From assembly GCF_001613205.1 (NCBI RefSeq), contig NZ_BDBX01000064.1, positions 1 through 36,294 of the forward strand: DNA of 36,294 bases, read 5' to 3'. Below, piece by piece: positions 16,349-24,520 of this stretch. The notes below the pieces were generated by a model. The model made no database searches, had not been told where the DNA came from, and saw nothing but the letters and a program-made list of their open reading frames with translations. How positions within the stretch are numbered: position 1 is the first letter of the stretch; every line of letters begins with the position of its first letter. Made by a program: the position numbers and the translations under genes. Origin of the DNA: Nocardia sienata NBRC 100364 (GTDB lineage: Bacteria; Actinomycetota; Actinomycetes; Mycobacteriales; Mycobacteriaceae).

Positions 16349-16377
16349 CCCGACCCGGGTGCCCGGACCGGGTCGGG
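16349..16377 (+). terminator. Hairpin after the lactonase gene
   Basis: CCCGACCCGG (16349-16358) pairs perfectly with CCGGGTCGGG (16368-16377) around a 9-nt loop, 29 bases after the lactonase stop and 22 bases before the transporter ATG. No U-tract. It probably separates the two transcripts, although it could also act in the leader of the transporter gene. Confidence 0.6.
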
Positions 16378-16399
16378 GCGGGCGCTAGGGTTGGCGATC

Positions 16400-18193
16400 A
16401 TGCCTGGTCTGCCCCCTCCGCGCGCCCGTGCGCTGCTCGCCGCGCTCCTCCTCGCCGTCGCCCTGCTGGCGACCGCGTGTGGCAGCGGCGGCGGTGACGG
16501 CACCGCCCGCGACCTGTGCGCGCCGCCGGGACCGGAGGCGGCCACCGCGGCCCCGGCGAACCTGACCGCCCCGGGTGCGGGCAAAGAGGATCGTTTCACC
16601 ACCGAGTCGACCGAACCACCGGCCGCGGTGGACGTCTCCCGGCTCGGCCTGATCCGGCCCGGCGTGCTGAGTGTCGGCACCCTCTCCGACGCGCCACCCA
16701 GTATCTGCGTGAACTCCGCCGGGGCGTTCACCGGTTTCGACAACGAACTGCTGCGTGCGGCGGCCGCGAAGATCGGCCTGCGGGTCGAGTTCTCCGGTAC
16801 CGAGTTCGCCGGGCTGCTGGCCCAGGTCGCGGGCAAGCGCTTCGATGTCGGTTCCTCCAACATCACCACCACCGACGCCCGGCGCGAGATGGTCGGTTTC
16901 ACCAACGGCTACGATTTCGGCTACTTCTCGCTGGTGGTCGCGGACGGCAGCCCGGTGCGCGGGTTCGCCGATCTGGGTCCCGGCTCCCGGGTCGCGGTGG
17001 TACAGGGCACGGTCCAGGACGAATACGTCGTCAACGAACTCGGGCTGGACCCGGTGAAGTTCCCCGACTACAACACCGCCTACGCCAATGTGAAAACCGG
17101 CCAGGTGGACGCGTGGGTCGCCCCGTCGGCGCAGGCCCAGGGCGCGATCGCGCCGGGCGATGCGACATCGATCGTGGACAACTCGTTCAGTCTGGACAAT
17201 TTCGTCGCCTGGGCGGTCGCCAAGGACAACAAGCCACTGATCGACGCACTCAACTCCGGCCTGGACGCGGTGATCGCCGACGGCACCTACGCCCGGCTCT
17301 ACAGCGACTGGGTGCCGCGGGAGCTGCCGCCGGGGTGGAAACCCGGGTCGAAGGCCGCCCCGGCCCCGCAGCTGCCCGATTTCGCCGCCCTCGCCGCCGA
17401 ACAGGCCCCGCGGCAGCAGACCGCGCAGGCGCCGAAATCGACGCTGGAACAGCTGCGCGACACCTTCTTCGACTGGTCGCTCTACCGGCAGGCATTCCCG
17501 GACCTGTTCAAAACCGGCCTGCCCAACACACTGATCCTCGCGCTGGTCTCCGGTGTGCTGGGCACCGTGATCGGGATGCTGCTCGCGGTGGCCGGGATCT
17601 CGCGGACCCGCTGGCTGCGCTGGCCGGCCCGGGTGTACACCGATATCTTCCGCGGCCTGCCCGCGGTGGTGATCATTCTGCTCATCGGCCTGGGGATCGG
17701 CCCGGTGGTCAGCGGTTTCACCGGCAACAACCCCTACTGGCTCGGCGCGGTGGCGCTGGCCCTGCTCGCCTCGGCCTATATCGGCGAGATCTTCCGCTCC
17801 GGTATCCAATCGGTGGAGCCGGGGCAACTGGAGGCCGCCCGGGCGATCGGCTTCGGCTACCGGCAGGCGATGACCCTGGTGGTGATCCCGCAGGGGGTGC
17901 GCCGGGTGCTGCCCGCGCTGATGAACCAGTTCATCGCGTTGATCAAGGATTCGTCGCTGATCTACTTCCTGGGGCTGCTGGCCACCCAGCGCGAACTGTT
18001 CGCCGTAGGCCGCGATCTCAACGCCCAGACAGGCAACCTGTCGCCCCTGGTGGCCGCCGGCCTGGTTTATCTGCTCCTGACCATCCCACTCACCCATCTG
18101 GTGAACTACATCGACCGGCGGATGCGCACCGGCCGGCCCGATCAGCCGATCGATCCGGTCGAGCAGTCCGCCATCACCGAAGGCCGGGGGTAA
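16400..18193 (+). CDS. Polar amino acid ABC importer: fused lipoprotein binding domain and permease
   Basis: 597 residues. Residues 1-26 are a lipoprotein signal peptide (LLAALLLAVALLATA) before Cys27. Residues about 75-320 are a family 3 solute-binding domain (GVLSVGTLSDAPPSIC, FTGFDNELLRAAAAKIG, NITTTDARREMVGFT). A Pro/Ala/Gln linker (about 325-365) leads to a permease of the HisM/GlnP type with five or so membrane helices (from about 377) and the EAA motif EAARAIGFGYRQAMTLVVIPQG. Such fusions keep the receptor tethered to the channel. The substrate is probably a polar amino acid. The start at ATG 16400 is supported by the signal peptide; TAGGGT at 16386-16391 may be its -10 box. The ATPase gene follows after 3 bases, so the two form one operon. 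Confidence 0.93.
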   Translation: MPGLPPPRARALLAALLLAVALLATACGSGGGDGTARDLCAPPGPEAATAAPANLTAPGAGKEDRFTTESTEPPAAVDVSRLGLIRPGVLSVGTLSDAPPSICVNSAGAFTGFDNELLRAAAAKIGLRVEFSGTEFAGLLAQVAGKRFDVGSSNITTTDARREMVGFTNGYDFGYFSLVVADGSPVRGFADLGPGSRVAVVQGTVQDEYVVNELGLDPVKFPDYNTAYANVKTGQVDAWVAPSAQAQGAIAPGDATSIVDNSFSLDNFVAWAVAKDNKPLIDALNSGLDAVIADGTYARLYSDWVPRELPPGWKPGSKAAPAPQLPDFAALAAEQAPRQQTAQAPKSTLEQLRDTFFDWSLYRQAFPDLFKTGLPNTLILALVSGVLGTVIGMLLAVAGISRTRWLRWPARVYTDIFRGLPAVVIILLIGLGIGPVVSGFTGNNPYWLGAVALALLASAYIGEIFRSGIQSVEPGQLEAARAIGFGYRQAMTLVVIPQGVRRVLPALMNQFIALIKDSSLIYFLGLLATQRELFAVGRDLNAQTGNLSPLVAAGLVYLLLTIPLTHLVNYIDRRMRTGRPDQPIDPVEQSAITEGRG

Positions 18194-18196
18194 CCG

Positions 18197-18922
18197 ATGA
18201 GCGCCTCACTGACCGGCACCGGACTCCACCTGCGGCTGGGCGGTAATCAGATCCTGCGCGGGGTGGACATCCACGTCGACGCGGGCAAGACCACGACGGT
18301 GATCGGCCCGTCCGGTTCCGGTAAGTCCACCCTGCTGCGGGTCCTCAACCGGCTCCACGAACCCGATGCCGGAGATATCCTGCTCGACGGCGAATCGGTG
18401 CTCACCGAGAACCCCGACCATCTGCGGCAGCGCATCGGGATGGTCTTCCAGCAGTTCAATCTCTTCCCGCACCGGACGGTGGCCGACAATATCGCGCTGG
18501 GACCGCGCAAGCTGCGCGGCCTGTCCAAGGACGAGGCCCGCACCCTGGCGCTGGAACAGCTCGAGGTCGTGGGGCTCACCGGCAAGGCCGATTCCCGGCC
18601 CGCCCACCTCTCCGGTGGCCAGCAACAGCGGGTGGCGATCGCGCGGGCGCTGGCCATGAAACCGGACATCATGTTCTTCGACGAGGCCACTTCCGCGCTG
18701 GACCCGGAACTGGTCAAGGGTGTGCTCGCGCTGATGTCGGAGCTGGCCGCGGGCGGTATGTCGATGATCGTGGTGACCCACGAGATGGGATTCGCCCGCA
18801 GCGTCTCCGATCATGTGGTGTTCATGGACGGCGGTGTGGTGGTGGAGTCGGGCAGTCCGGACGAACTGTTCGACAACGCCGAAACCCCGCGGCTGCGAAG
18901 GTTTCTCGACCAAGTGCTCTGA
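18197..18922 (+). CDS. Polar amino acid ABC importer ATPase (GlnQ/HisP-like)
   Basis: A 241-residue ATPase of the polar amino acid uptake family. Walker A is GPSGSGKST (37-45), the Q-loop is VFQQFNLFPH, the signature is LSGGQQQ (138-144), Walker B is IMFFDEA (158-164) with catalytic Glu163, and the H-loop is VTHEMGF. The start codon is 3 bases after the permease stop, with a GGGGGT ribosome-binding site inside the end of that gene, so the two products are co-translated. Together with the fused binding-protein/permease gene it makes a complete importer: two copies of each polypeptide would be enough. Confidence 0.95.
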   Translation: MSASLTGTGLHLRLGGNQILRGVDIHVDAGKTTTVIGPSGSGKSTLLRVLNRLHEPDAGDILLDGESVLTENPDHLRQRIGMVFQQFNLFPHRTVADNIALGPRKLRGLSKDEARTLALEQLEVVGLTGKADSRPAHLSGGQQQRVAIARALAMKPDIMFFDEATSALDPELVKGVLALMSELAAGGMSMIVVTHEMGFARSVSDHVVFMDGGVVVESGSPDELFDNAETPRLRRFLDQVL

Positions 18923-18940
18923 TGCGGCGATACTGAACCG

Positions 18941-19447
18941 ATGAGCGAGGATTCCCCGGCGGCCAACCCCTACGGCACCCCGACCACCAGCGGACCCCGG
19001 CCCATCGGCCGGGCCCAGGGCCTGACCAACCGAGTGGTGCGTACGCTGCTCCGACTCCCGGGCCTGTCCGGCGTGGTGGGTAAACGGCTCCTGACCCTGC
19101 ACGTGGTGGGCCGCAAATCCGGCCGCGCCTACGATATCCCGGTCGCCTACACAGTGCACGGACAGACGCTGCTGATCGGCACCACCCGGCGACCGTGGGT
19201 GAAGAACCTGGCGACCGGCACCCCGCTCACCATCACCCGCGGCGGCCGGCCCGAACAGTTCGACCCGGTGGTGCACACCACGGCCGAGGACGTGCTGCGG
19301 CTGTTCGAGGTCATCGCCCGGGACAACCGGACCAACGCGGGATACAACGGCATCGGTTTCGACGCCGAGGGCAATCCGAACAAGGCCGATATCTACCAGA
19401 CCTGGCAGCAGGGCGGTGTGGTGATCGAACTTCGCCCGGTCCGATGA
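18941..19447 (+). CDS. Nitroreductase/deazaflavin-family protein (DUF385)
   Basis: A 168-residue protein of the same split-barrel family as the Rv1558-like gene, but distinct in sequence. Landmarks: LLTLHVVGRKSGRAYDIPVAYTVHG (about 50-74, with the cofactor-binding RKSGR), GTTRRPWVKNLATGTPLTITRGG, and a C-terminal half with GYNGIGFDAEGNP. It lacks the WYHN signature, having PWVKNL instead, so cofactor and substrate may differ. Residues 1-28 are polar and probably disordered. It begins 18 bases after the ATPase stop and may be co-transcribed; alternatively GATACT at 18929-18934, six bases before the ATG, could give a leaderless transcript. Function unknown. Confidence 0.85.
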   Translation: MSEDSPAANPYGTPTTSGPRPIGRAQGLTNRVVRTLLRLPGLSGVVGKRLLTLHVVGRKSGRAYDIPVAYTVHGQTLLIGTTRRPWVKNLATGTPLTITRGGRPEQFDPVVHTTAEDVLRLFEVIARDNRTNAGYNGIGFDAEGNPNKADIYQTWQQGGVVIELRPVR

Positions 19448-19486
19448 GCGGGATCCGGCCGCGGCTACGGCGCGGCCGGCGGGCGC

Positions 19487-19654
19487 TCAGCGCTGGCGCC
19501 AGCTCAGCGGACCCGGTAGGTCGACGCTGTTCTTCTTGGTCCTGGAGTTCCACGACCACGGGCCGATCTTGATACTCCACGAGGACAGCCCGGACTGGGT
19601 GTAGTTCAATTTCAACGGTCCGAAGGACTGACGTTTACGGAACCTGATGGGCAT
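19487..19654 (-). CDS. DUF4236-like small protein (55 residues)
   Basis: A short gene on the minus strand encoding MPIRFRKRQSFGPLKLN, then a Ser/Thr- and Trp-rich middle (SWSIKIGPWSWNSRT) and a C-terminus ending LSWRQR. The start IRFRK-x(n)-GP-x-LN followed by an aromatic/Ser-rich strand is how DUF4236 proteins begin. A perfect GGGAGGT ribosome-binding site (19660-19666) lies 5 bases before the ATG. The protein is very basic. Role unknown. It lies between two genes on the opposite strand and converges on the deazaflavin gene with a 39-bp gap. The family call is by recall of the N-terminal pattern; the gene itself is well supported by its ribosome-binding site. Confidence 0.75.
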   Translation of the reverse strand: MPIRFRKRQSFGPLKLNYTQSGLSSWSIKIGPWSWNSRTKKNSVDLPGPLSWRQR

Positions 19655-19846
19655 GAGCGACCTCCCTTGCTCCGACCCAGGATAACGGATCGGGTTGAGC
19701 CCTCACGGCTTTCGCTGGTCAGCGGTGCCAGGATGGAGTACAGGGGTACATCTCGCGCGTCCTCGAGCCGGACCGGCAGGTACCGGAACAGCTCGGCTCG
19801 ACGGCGCGTCCAAGGGTAGGCAGCAGTCCCCCGAAAGTGGGGATCG

Positions 19847-20131
19847 ATGAGCAGGGAGACCGGCCCCACCCGGCCGGCCACCGGCGTCTTGCGCGACAGC
19901 GTGGAAGAGCTGCTGAGCACATTCGAGCGACAGCGGCAGACCATGACGGAGGCCCGGGAACGGCTCGCCACCACCACGGTGAGTGTCTGGTCGGCGGACA
20001 ACCTGGTGCGAATAGACGCCAACACCGCCGGAATACCGGTGCAGGTGCACCTCGCTCCCGAGGCATTCAAACGCTCCACTCCGGAAAAGCTCGGCCGGTC
20101 GAGTACGGGCCCGCGGCCGTCGAGGGCCTGA
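19847..20131 (+). CDS. Truncated YbaB/EbfC-like protein
   Basis: 94 residues. A helix with a coiled-coil look (VEELLSTFERQRQTMTEARERL, about 19-40) is followed by a beta-rich segment (TTVSVWSADNLVRIDANTAGIPVQVHLAPEAFKRSTPEKLGRS), the order seen in YbaB-like nucleoid-associated proteins that actinobacteria often place next to type VII secretion substrates. After KLGRS, where family members continue with a helix, the frame ends quickly in a low-complexity tail (STGPRPSRA). The downstream sequence continues coding-like in another frame (see 20101-20253). It is therefore probably a broken gene. A weak GTGGGG precedes the ATG. Confidence 0.6.
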   Translation: MSRETGPTRPATGVLRDSVEELLSTFERQRQTMTEARERLATTTVSVWSADNLVRIDANTAGIPVQVHLAPEAFKRSTPEKLGRSSTGPRPSRA

Positions 20132-20253
20132 CCGGTCTCGACCTGCTACAACAGGCGGTGAGCGGCGTCGGGGACGGTGTGGGCGCGGTCGCCACGGACT
20201 TCGGCGTCCAGGACGACAGCAACGCCACCGGCGTCGAGCAGGCGGCCCGGTAG
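20101..20253 (+). pseudogene. 3' remnant of a probable type VII secretion substrate gene
   Basis: In the frame one behind the YbaB-like ORF the DNA reads EYGPAAVEGLTGLDLLQQ, then AVSGVGDGVGAVATDFGVQD and DSNATGVEQAAR before a TAG. An amphipathic helix followed by a D/S/N-A ending is typical of the C-terminus of EspC/WXG100-like type VII secretion targets of Nocardia. There is no start codon or N-terminal half in this frame: upstream it is arginine/histidine-rich and non-coding. Likely a deletion fused the middle of the YbaB-like gene to the tail of its former neighbour at about 20092-20101; a one-base frameshift in a single longer gene is the alternative. Confidence 0.5.
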
Positions 20254-20269
20254 CCGCCCACCCGGACGT

Positions 20270-23200
20270 TCAGCTCGCCAGGCAGCCCGGGCCGAGCAGG
20301 GCCTTCAGATCACCCATGAGCGCGGAGGACGGTTCCACCCGCAGACTGTCGTCGAGTTTCAGCAGCGTCGTTTTCTCCCGCGCGCCCACATGCCGTACGT
20401 GCACATCCGAGGTCCCCGGATGCCGGGACAGCACCCGCTTCAGTTCGCCGATCTTGTCGGGGGTGCACATCCGGGTGGATATGGTGACGGCCAGCGGTTT
20501 CGCCACCCCGATCGCCGACAGATCCGGTACGGCGAGATCGTTGGCGATGAGCGAGATCCGGTCGTCGCGCATGGAGACCCGGGCTTTCACCAGGACCACC
20601 GCGTCCTCCACCACATCCATGCCGTACACCGAATAGGCCTGCGGGAAGAACAGTACTTCGATACCGCCGGTGAGATCCTCGAGCTGGCAGGACGCCCACG
20701 CCAGGCCGTTCTTGTTGATGCGGCGGTTCACCGAGGCGAGGATGCCGCCGACGGTGACCTGGGTGCCGTCCTTGATATCGCCTTCGAGGATGGTCGGGAT
20801 CTGGGTATCGGCCTGGGCGGCGAGCACATGGTCGACGCCGTTGAGCGGATGCCCGGATACATAGAGGCCGAGCATTTCCCGCTCGAGCGCGAGACGGTGT
20901 TTGGTCTCCCACTCCTCGTCGGGAACCTTCACATCGAATACCGACGCCACCGATGCGTCGCTGTCCTCGCCCATTCCGCCGAACAGATCGAACTGACCGA
21001 TGGCCTCGGCCTTCTTGGTGGACATGACCGCGTCGATGGCGTCCGAGTGCACCAGCATGAGCCCCTTGCGGGGATGGTTCAGCGAATCGAAGGCACCGGC
21101 TTTGATGAGCGATTCGGTGACCTTCTTGGTGCAGGCCACCGTATCGATCTTGTTCAGATAGTCGGAGAAATCGGTGAACTTCGATTTCTCGGTGCGGGCG
21201 TTGATGATCGAGTTCACCACGTTCTGACCGACATTGCGTACCGCGCCCAGCCCGAACCGGATATCCGCGCCGACCGAGGCGAAGTTGGTCTCCGATTCGT
21301 TCACGTCCGGCGGCAGTACGGTGATACCGAGTTTGCGGCAGTCCGACAGATAGATCGCGGCCTTGTCCTTGTCGTCACCGACCGAGGTGAGCAGACCCGC
21401 CATGTATTCGGCGGGAAAGTTGGCCTTGAGATAGGCGGTCCAGAAGGACACCAGACCGTAGCCCGCGGCATGCGATTTGTTGAACGCGTATCCGGCGAAC
21501 GGGAGAATCGTGTCCCACAGCGCTTTGATCGCCGGCTTCGAGAAGCCGTTGGACTGCATACCGGCCTCGAAGCCCTCGAATTCGGCCTCGAGGACCTCGG
21601 CCTTCTTCTTACCCATCGCGCGGCGCAGAATATCGGCTCGGCCGAGCGAATACCCGGCGACCTTCTGCGCGATCTGCATGATCTGTTCCTGATAGACGAT
21701 CAGGCCGAAGGTGTCGGCGAGGATCTCCTTCAGGGGCTCTTCCAGCTCCGGGTGGATCGGCTTGACCTGTTGCCGGCCGTTCTTGCGGTCGGCGTAGTCG
21801 TTGTGCGCGTTCATGCCCATCGGACCGGGGCGGTACAGCGCGAGCACCGCGACGATGTCCTCGAAGCCGGTGGGCTGCATCCGGCGCAGCAGATCGCGCA
21901 TGGCGCTGCCGTCGAGCTGGAAGACGCCGAGCGTGTCACCGCGGGAAAGCAGTTCGTAGGTGGCCGGATCGTCGAGCGGCAGATTATCCATATCGAGGTC
22001 GATACCGCGATTGGATTTGATGTTGTCCAGCGCGTCACCGATGACGGTGAGGTTGCGCAGGCCCAGGAAGTCCATCTTCAGCAGGCCGATGGCCTCACAC
22101 GAGGGGTAGTCCCAGCCGGTGATGATTGCGCCGTCCTGCGCCCGCTTCCACAGCGGGATCGCGTCCATCAGCGGTTCGGAGGACATGATGACCGCGCAGG
22201 CGTGCACACCCGCGTTACGGATCAGGCCCTCGAGGCCCCGGGCGGTCTCGTAGATCTTGGCGACATCGGGATTGCTGCCGATGAGTTCGCGGACCTCGGC
22301 GGCCTCCTTGTACCGCTCGTGCTCGGGATCCATGATGCCCGACAGCGGAATATCCTTCGCCATGATCGGCGGCGGCAGCGCCTTGGAGATCTGATCGGCG
22401 ATGGCGAATCCGGGCTGACCGAACTGGACGCGCGCCGAATCCTTGATGGCGGCCTTGGTTTTGATGGTGCCGAAGGTAATGACCTGGGCCACCCGGTCGC
22501 TGCCCCAGCGGTCGGTGGCGTAGCGCACCATCTCGCCGCGGCGGCGATCGTCGAAGTCGATATCGATATCGGGCATCGAGACGCGTTCGGGATTGAGGAA
22601 GCGCTCGAACAGCAGCCCGTGCGGGATCGGATCGATATTGGTGATGCCCATGGCGTAGGCGACCAGCGACCCCGCCGCCGAACCACGCCCCGGGCCGACC
22701 CGGATACCGACCTCGCGGGCATGGTTGATCAGGTCACCGACCACCAGGAAGTAGGCCGGGAACCCCATTTCGATGATGACGTCGAGTTCGAATTCCGCGC
22801 GTTCGATGTACTCGCGCGGCACCCCGTCCGGGAAGCGCCGCTCCAGGCCGCGGTGCACCTCCTTGCGCAGCCAGCCGGCCTGGTCCTCACCCTCGGGCAC
22901 CGGGAAGACCGGCATCCGGTCACGGTGTTCCCACACCTCGGCATAGGACTGGACCCGCTCCCCGATCCAGACGGTGTTGTCGCAGGCGCCCGGGATCTCC
23001 GCGTCCCACAGCGCACGCATCTCCGCGGCGGACTTCAGGTAGTAGCCGTCGCCGTCGAACTTGAACCGGGTGGGGTCGGACAGGGTCTTACCGGTCTGGA
23101 CGCACAGCAGCGCCTCGTGGTTGCTCGCCTGTTCCTTGGTGACGTAGTGGCAGTCGTTGGTGGCCAGCGGCGGGATGTCGAGAGCCCGGCCGACCTCGAG

Positions 23201-23821
23201 CAGACCCTGGCGGACCCGCTTCTCGATGGACAGGCCGTGGTCCATCACCTCGAGGAAGAAATTGTCGCGGCCGAAGATCTCCTGCCATTTGGCGGCGGCC
23301 TCGAGGGCTTCGCGCTCGTGCCCCAGCCGCAGCCGGGTCTGCACCTCACCGGACGGGCAGCCGGTGGTGGCGATGATGCCCTCGGCGTGAGCGGCGATGA
23401 GCTCCTCGTCCATCCGGGCCCATTTGCCGAGCTGACCCTCGATACTGGCCAGCGAGGACAGTTTGAACAGGTTCCGCAGGCCGGTCGCGTTCTCGGCGAC
23501 CATGGTCATATGGGTGTAGGCGCCGGAACCGGAGACATCGTCGCTCTTCTGGCCGGGATCGCCCCACTGGATACGTTTGGTGTCGAACCGGGAGCCGGGC
23601 GCGATATAGGCCTCGATGCCGATGATCGGTTTGATACCGGCCTTCTTCGCCGAATGGAAGAACTCGGCCGCGCCGTACATGTTGCCGTGGTCGGTCATCC
23701 CCACCGCGGTCATCCCGAGCCGGTCGGCCTCGGCGAACAGCGGCGAGATCTTGGCGGCACCGTCGAGCATGGAGTACTCGGTGTGGTTGTGCAGATGAAC
23801 GAATCCGGACGAGGCGGCCAA
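20270..23821 (-). CDS. dnaE1: DNA polymerase III alpha subunit, replicative (DnaE1)
   Basis: Catalytic subunit of the replicative polymerase, 1183 residues, close to the 1184 of M. tuberculosis DnaE1. The PHP domain comes first (FVHLHNHTEYSMLDG, 7-21; GMTDHGNMYG, 41-50) and keeps its metal-binding histidines, as in mycobacterial DnaE1, which proofreads through PHP. The polymerase aspartates are in PDIDIDF (417-423) and KMDFLGLRNL (Asp584). The finger domain, tandem HhH and OB fold (GTQVTVGGILASVNRRINK) follow. The start is TTG at 23821: a strong GGGAGGAAGGA (23828-23838) precedes it, and the frame continuing upstream to 23983 is low-complexity. It ends 16 bp from the pseudogene. Confidence 0.97.
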   Translation of the reverse strand: MAASSGFVHLHNHTEYSMLDGAAKISPLFAEADRLGMTAVGMTDHGNMYGAAEFFHSAKKAGIKPIIGIEAYIAPGSRFDTKRIQWGDPGQKSDDVSGSGAYTHMTMVAENATGLRNLFKLSSLASIEGQLGKWARMDEELIAAHAEGIIATTGCPSGEVQTRLRLGHEREALEAAAKWQEIFGRDNFFLEVMDHGLSIEKRVRQGLLEVGRALDIPPLATNDCHYVTKEQASNHEALLCVQTGKTLSDPTRFKFDGDGYYLKSAAEMRALWDAEIPGACDNTVWIGERVQSYAEVWEHRDRMPVFPVPEGEDQAGWLRKEVHRGLERRFPDGVPREYIERAEFELDVIIEMGFPAYFLVVGDLINHAREVGIRVGPGRGSAAGSLVAYAMGITNIDPIPHGLLFERFLNPERVSMPDIDIDFDDRRRGEMVRYATDRWGSDRVAQVITFGTIKTKAAIKDSARVQFGQPGFAIADQISKALPPPIMAKDIPLSGIMDPEHERYKEAAEVRELIGSNPDVAKIYETARGLEGLIRNAGVHACAVIMSSEPLMDAIPLWKRAQDGAIITGWDYPSCEAIGLLKMDFLGLRNLTVIGDALDNIKSNRGIDLDMDNLPLDDPATYELLSRGDTLGVFQLDGSAMRDLLRRMQPTGFEDIVAVLALYRPGPMGMNAHNDYADRKNGRQQVKPIHPELEEPLKEILADTFGLIVYQEQIMQIAQKVAGYSLGRADILRRAMGKKKAEVLEAEFEGFEAGMQSNGFSKPAIKALWDTILPFAGYAFNKSHAAGYGLVSFWTAYLKANFPAEYMAGLLTSVGDDKDKAAIYLSDCRKLGITVLPPDVNESETNFASVGADIRFGLGAVRNVGQNVVNSIINARTEKSKFTDFSDYLNKIDTVACTKKVTESLIKAGAFDSLNHPRKGLMLVHSDAIDAVMSTKKAEAIGQFDLFGGMGEDSDASVASVFDVKVPDEEWETKHRLALEREMLGLYVSGHPLNGVDHVLAAQADTQIPTILEGDIKDGTQVTVGGILASVNRRINKNGLAWASCQLEDLTGGIEVLFFPQAYSVYGMDVVEDAVVLVKARVSMRDDRISLIANDLAVPDLSAIGVAKPLAVTISTRMCTPDKIGELKRVLSRHPGTSDVHVRHVGAREKTTLLKLDDSLRVEPSSALMGDLKALLGPGCLAS

Positions 23822-23827
23822 GATCTG

Positions 23828-23838
23828 TCCTTCCTCCC
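23828..23838 (-). promoter_or_regulatory. Ribosome-binding site that fixes the TTG start of dnaE1
   Basis: GGGAGGAAGGA on the minus strand ends 6 bases before TTG 23821. A possible -10 box, TAAACT, is at 23871-23866, giving a leader of about 35-40 bases; no good -35 box was found. Confidence 0.7.
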
Positions 23839-24073
23839 AATGGCTCGGCGGGGGTTGGTGTAGCGAGTTTATGCGCACCGTCCGACCGGTGCGGCGCCGG
23901 ATGGGCGTGCCCGCGGGGGCCGGGCGTGTCGGCCCGGGTGCCCGGCGCGGGAAACCGATTCGGCCCCCGCCACGCCCGGTCACTGGTAGGGTCGTGCCGC
24001 GTCACATCCGGCGGATCGCCGCCGAGGCCACGAATCGACCCCGCCCGTGCCCGATCGATCAGCGAGGTGAACG

Positions 24074-24520
24074 ATGACAGCACGCAGGACCACGCTCGCG
24101 CTGCCCGCCGCCGCGGTACTCGCGGTGGGAACGCTGGCGGCGACCGCCGCTCCGGCCGCGGCCGAAGGCGGTTCGTTCCAGACGATCTATTCCCTCACCG
24201 ATGGCCCGTGCGTCGCTCAGGTCGACGCCTCGGTCAACGGTCCCGGTTATCCGGAGCACGCGTCCTTCACCGTCTCGACCATCACGTTCGGCTTCGGTTC
24301 GTGCAGCCTGCCGGTCACGCTGAACTGGCGCAACCTCGATACCGGCGAGACGGGGTCGACCACGCAGATCGCGAACGGCCCGGGGCACTGGATGAACGAC
24401 GGCCGCTCGGCCCTGTTCCGTCCCGGGATCGGGCGTTTCACCGCGACCGTCACCGTCGGCGCGGCCCACACCCCCGAATCGGGGTCGGTGGAATTCATCG
24501 TCCAGAAGTATCAGGGGTGA
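24074..24520 (+). CDS. Small secreted protein of unknown function
   Basis: 148 residues with a textbook Sec signal peptide: MTARR, a hydrophobic core (about 7-23) and an AAPAAA cleavage site near residue 30. The mature part (about 118 residues) is mostly beta-strand-forming, with two cysteines (GPCVAQVD and GSCSLPV) that could form one disulfide. It has an Ig-like or beta-sandwich feel (FTVSTITFGFGSC, FTATVTVGAAHTPESGSVEF) but no named domain is recognised. A GAGGTGAACG ribosome-binding site precedes the ATG; TAGGGT at 23987-23992 may be the -10 box. It is divergent from dnaE1. Similar short exported proteins are common in Nocardia. Confidence 0.85.
   Translation: MTARRTTLALPAAAVLAVGTLAATAAPAAAEGGSFQTIYSLTDGPCVAQVDASVNGPGYPEHASFTVSTITFGFGSCSLPVTLNWRNLDTGETGSTTQIANGPGHWMNDGRSALFRPGIGRFTATVTVGAAHTPESGSVEFIVQKYQG

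Noticed and set aside
16385..18097. Minus-strand open frame opposite the ABC importer
   Set aside because: Shadow of the fused binding-protein/permease gene.
19612..20079. Minus-strand frame reading AELFRYLPVRLEDARDVPLY near 19720-19810
   Set aside because: A short stretch looks coding, but there is no start, the rest is Ser/Arg-rich and it overlaps the DUF4236-like gene. It might be a relic of a lost gene, but the support is too thin.
20177..23863. Plus-strand open frame of about 1228 codons opposite dnaE1
   Set aside because: Antisense shadow caused by GC-rich third positions; His/Asp/Gly-rich with no family resemblance.
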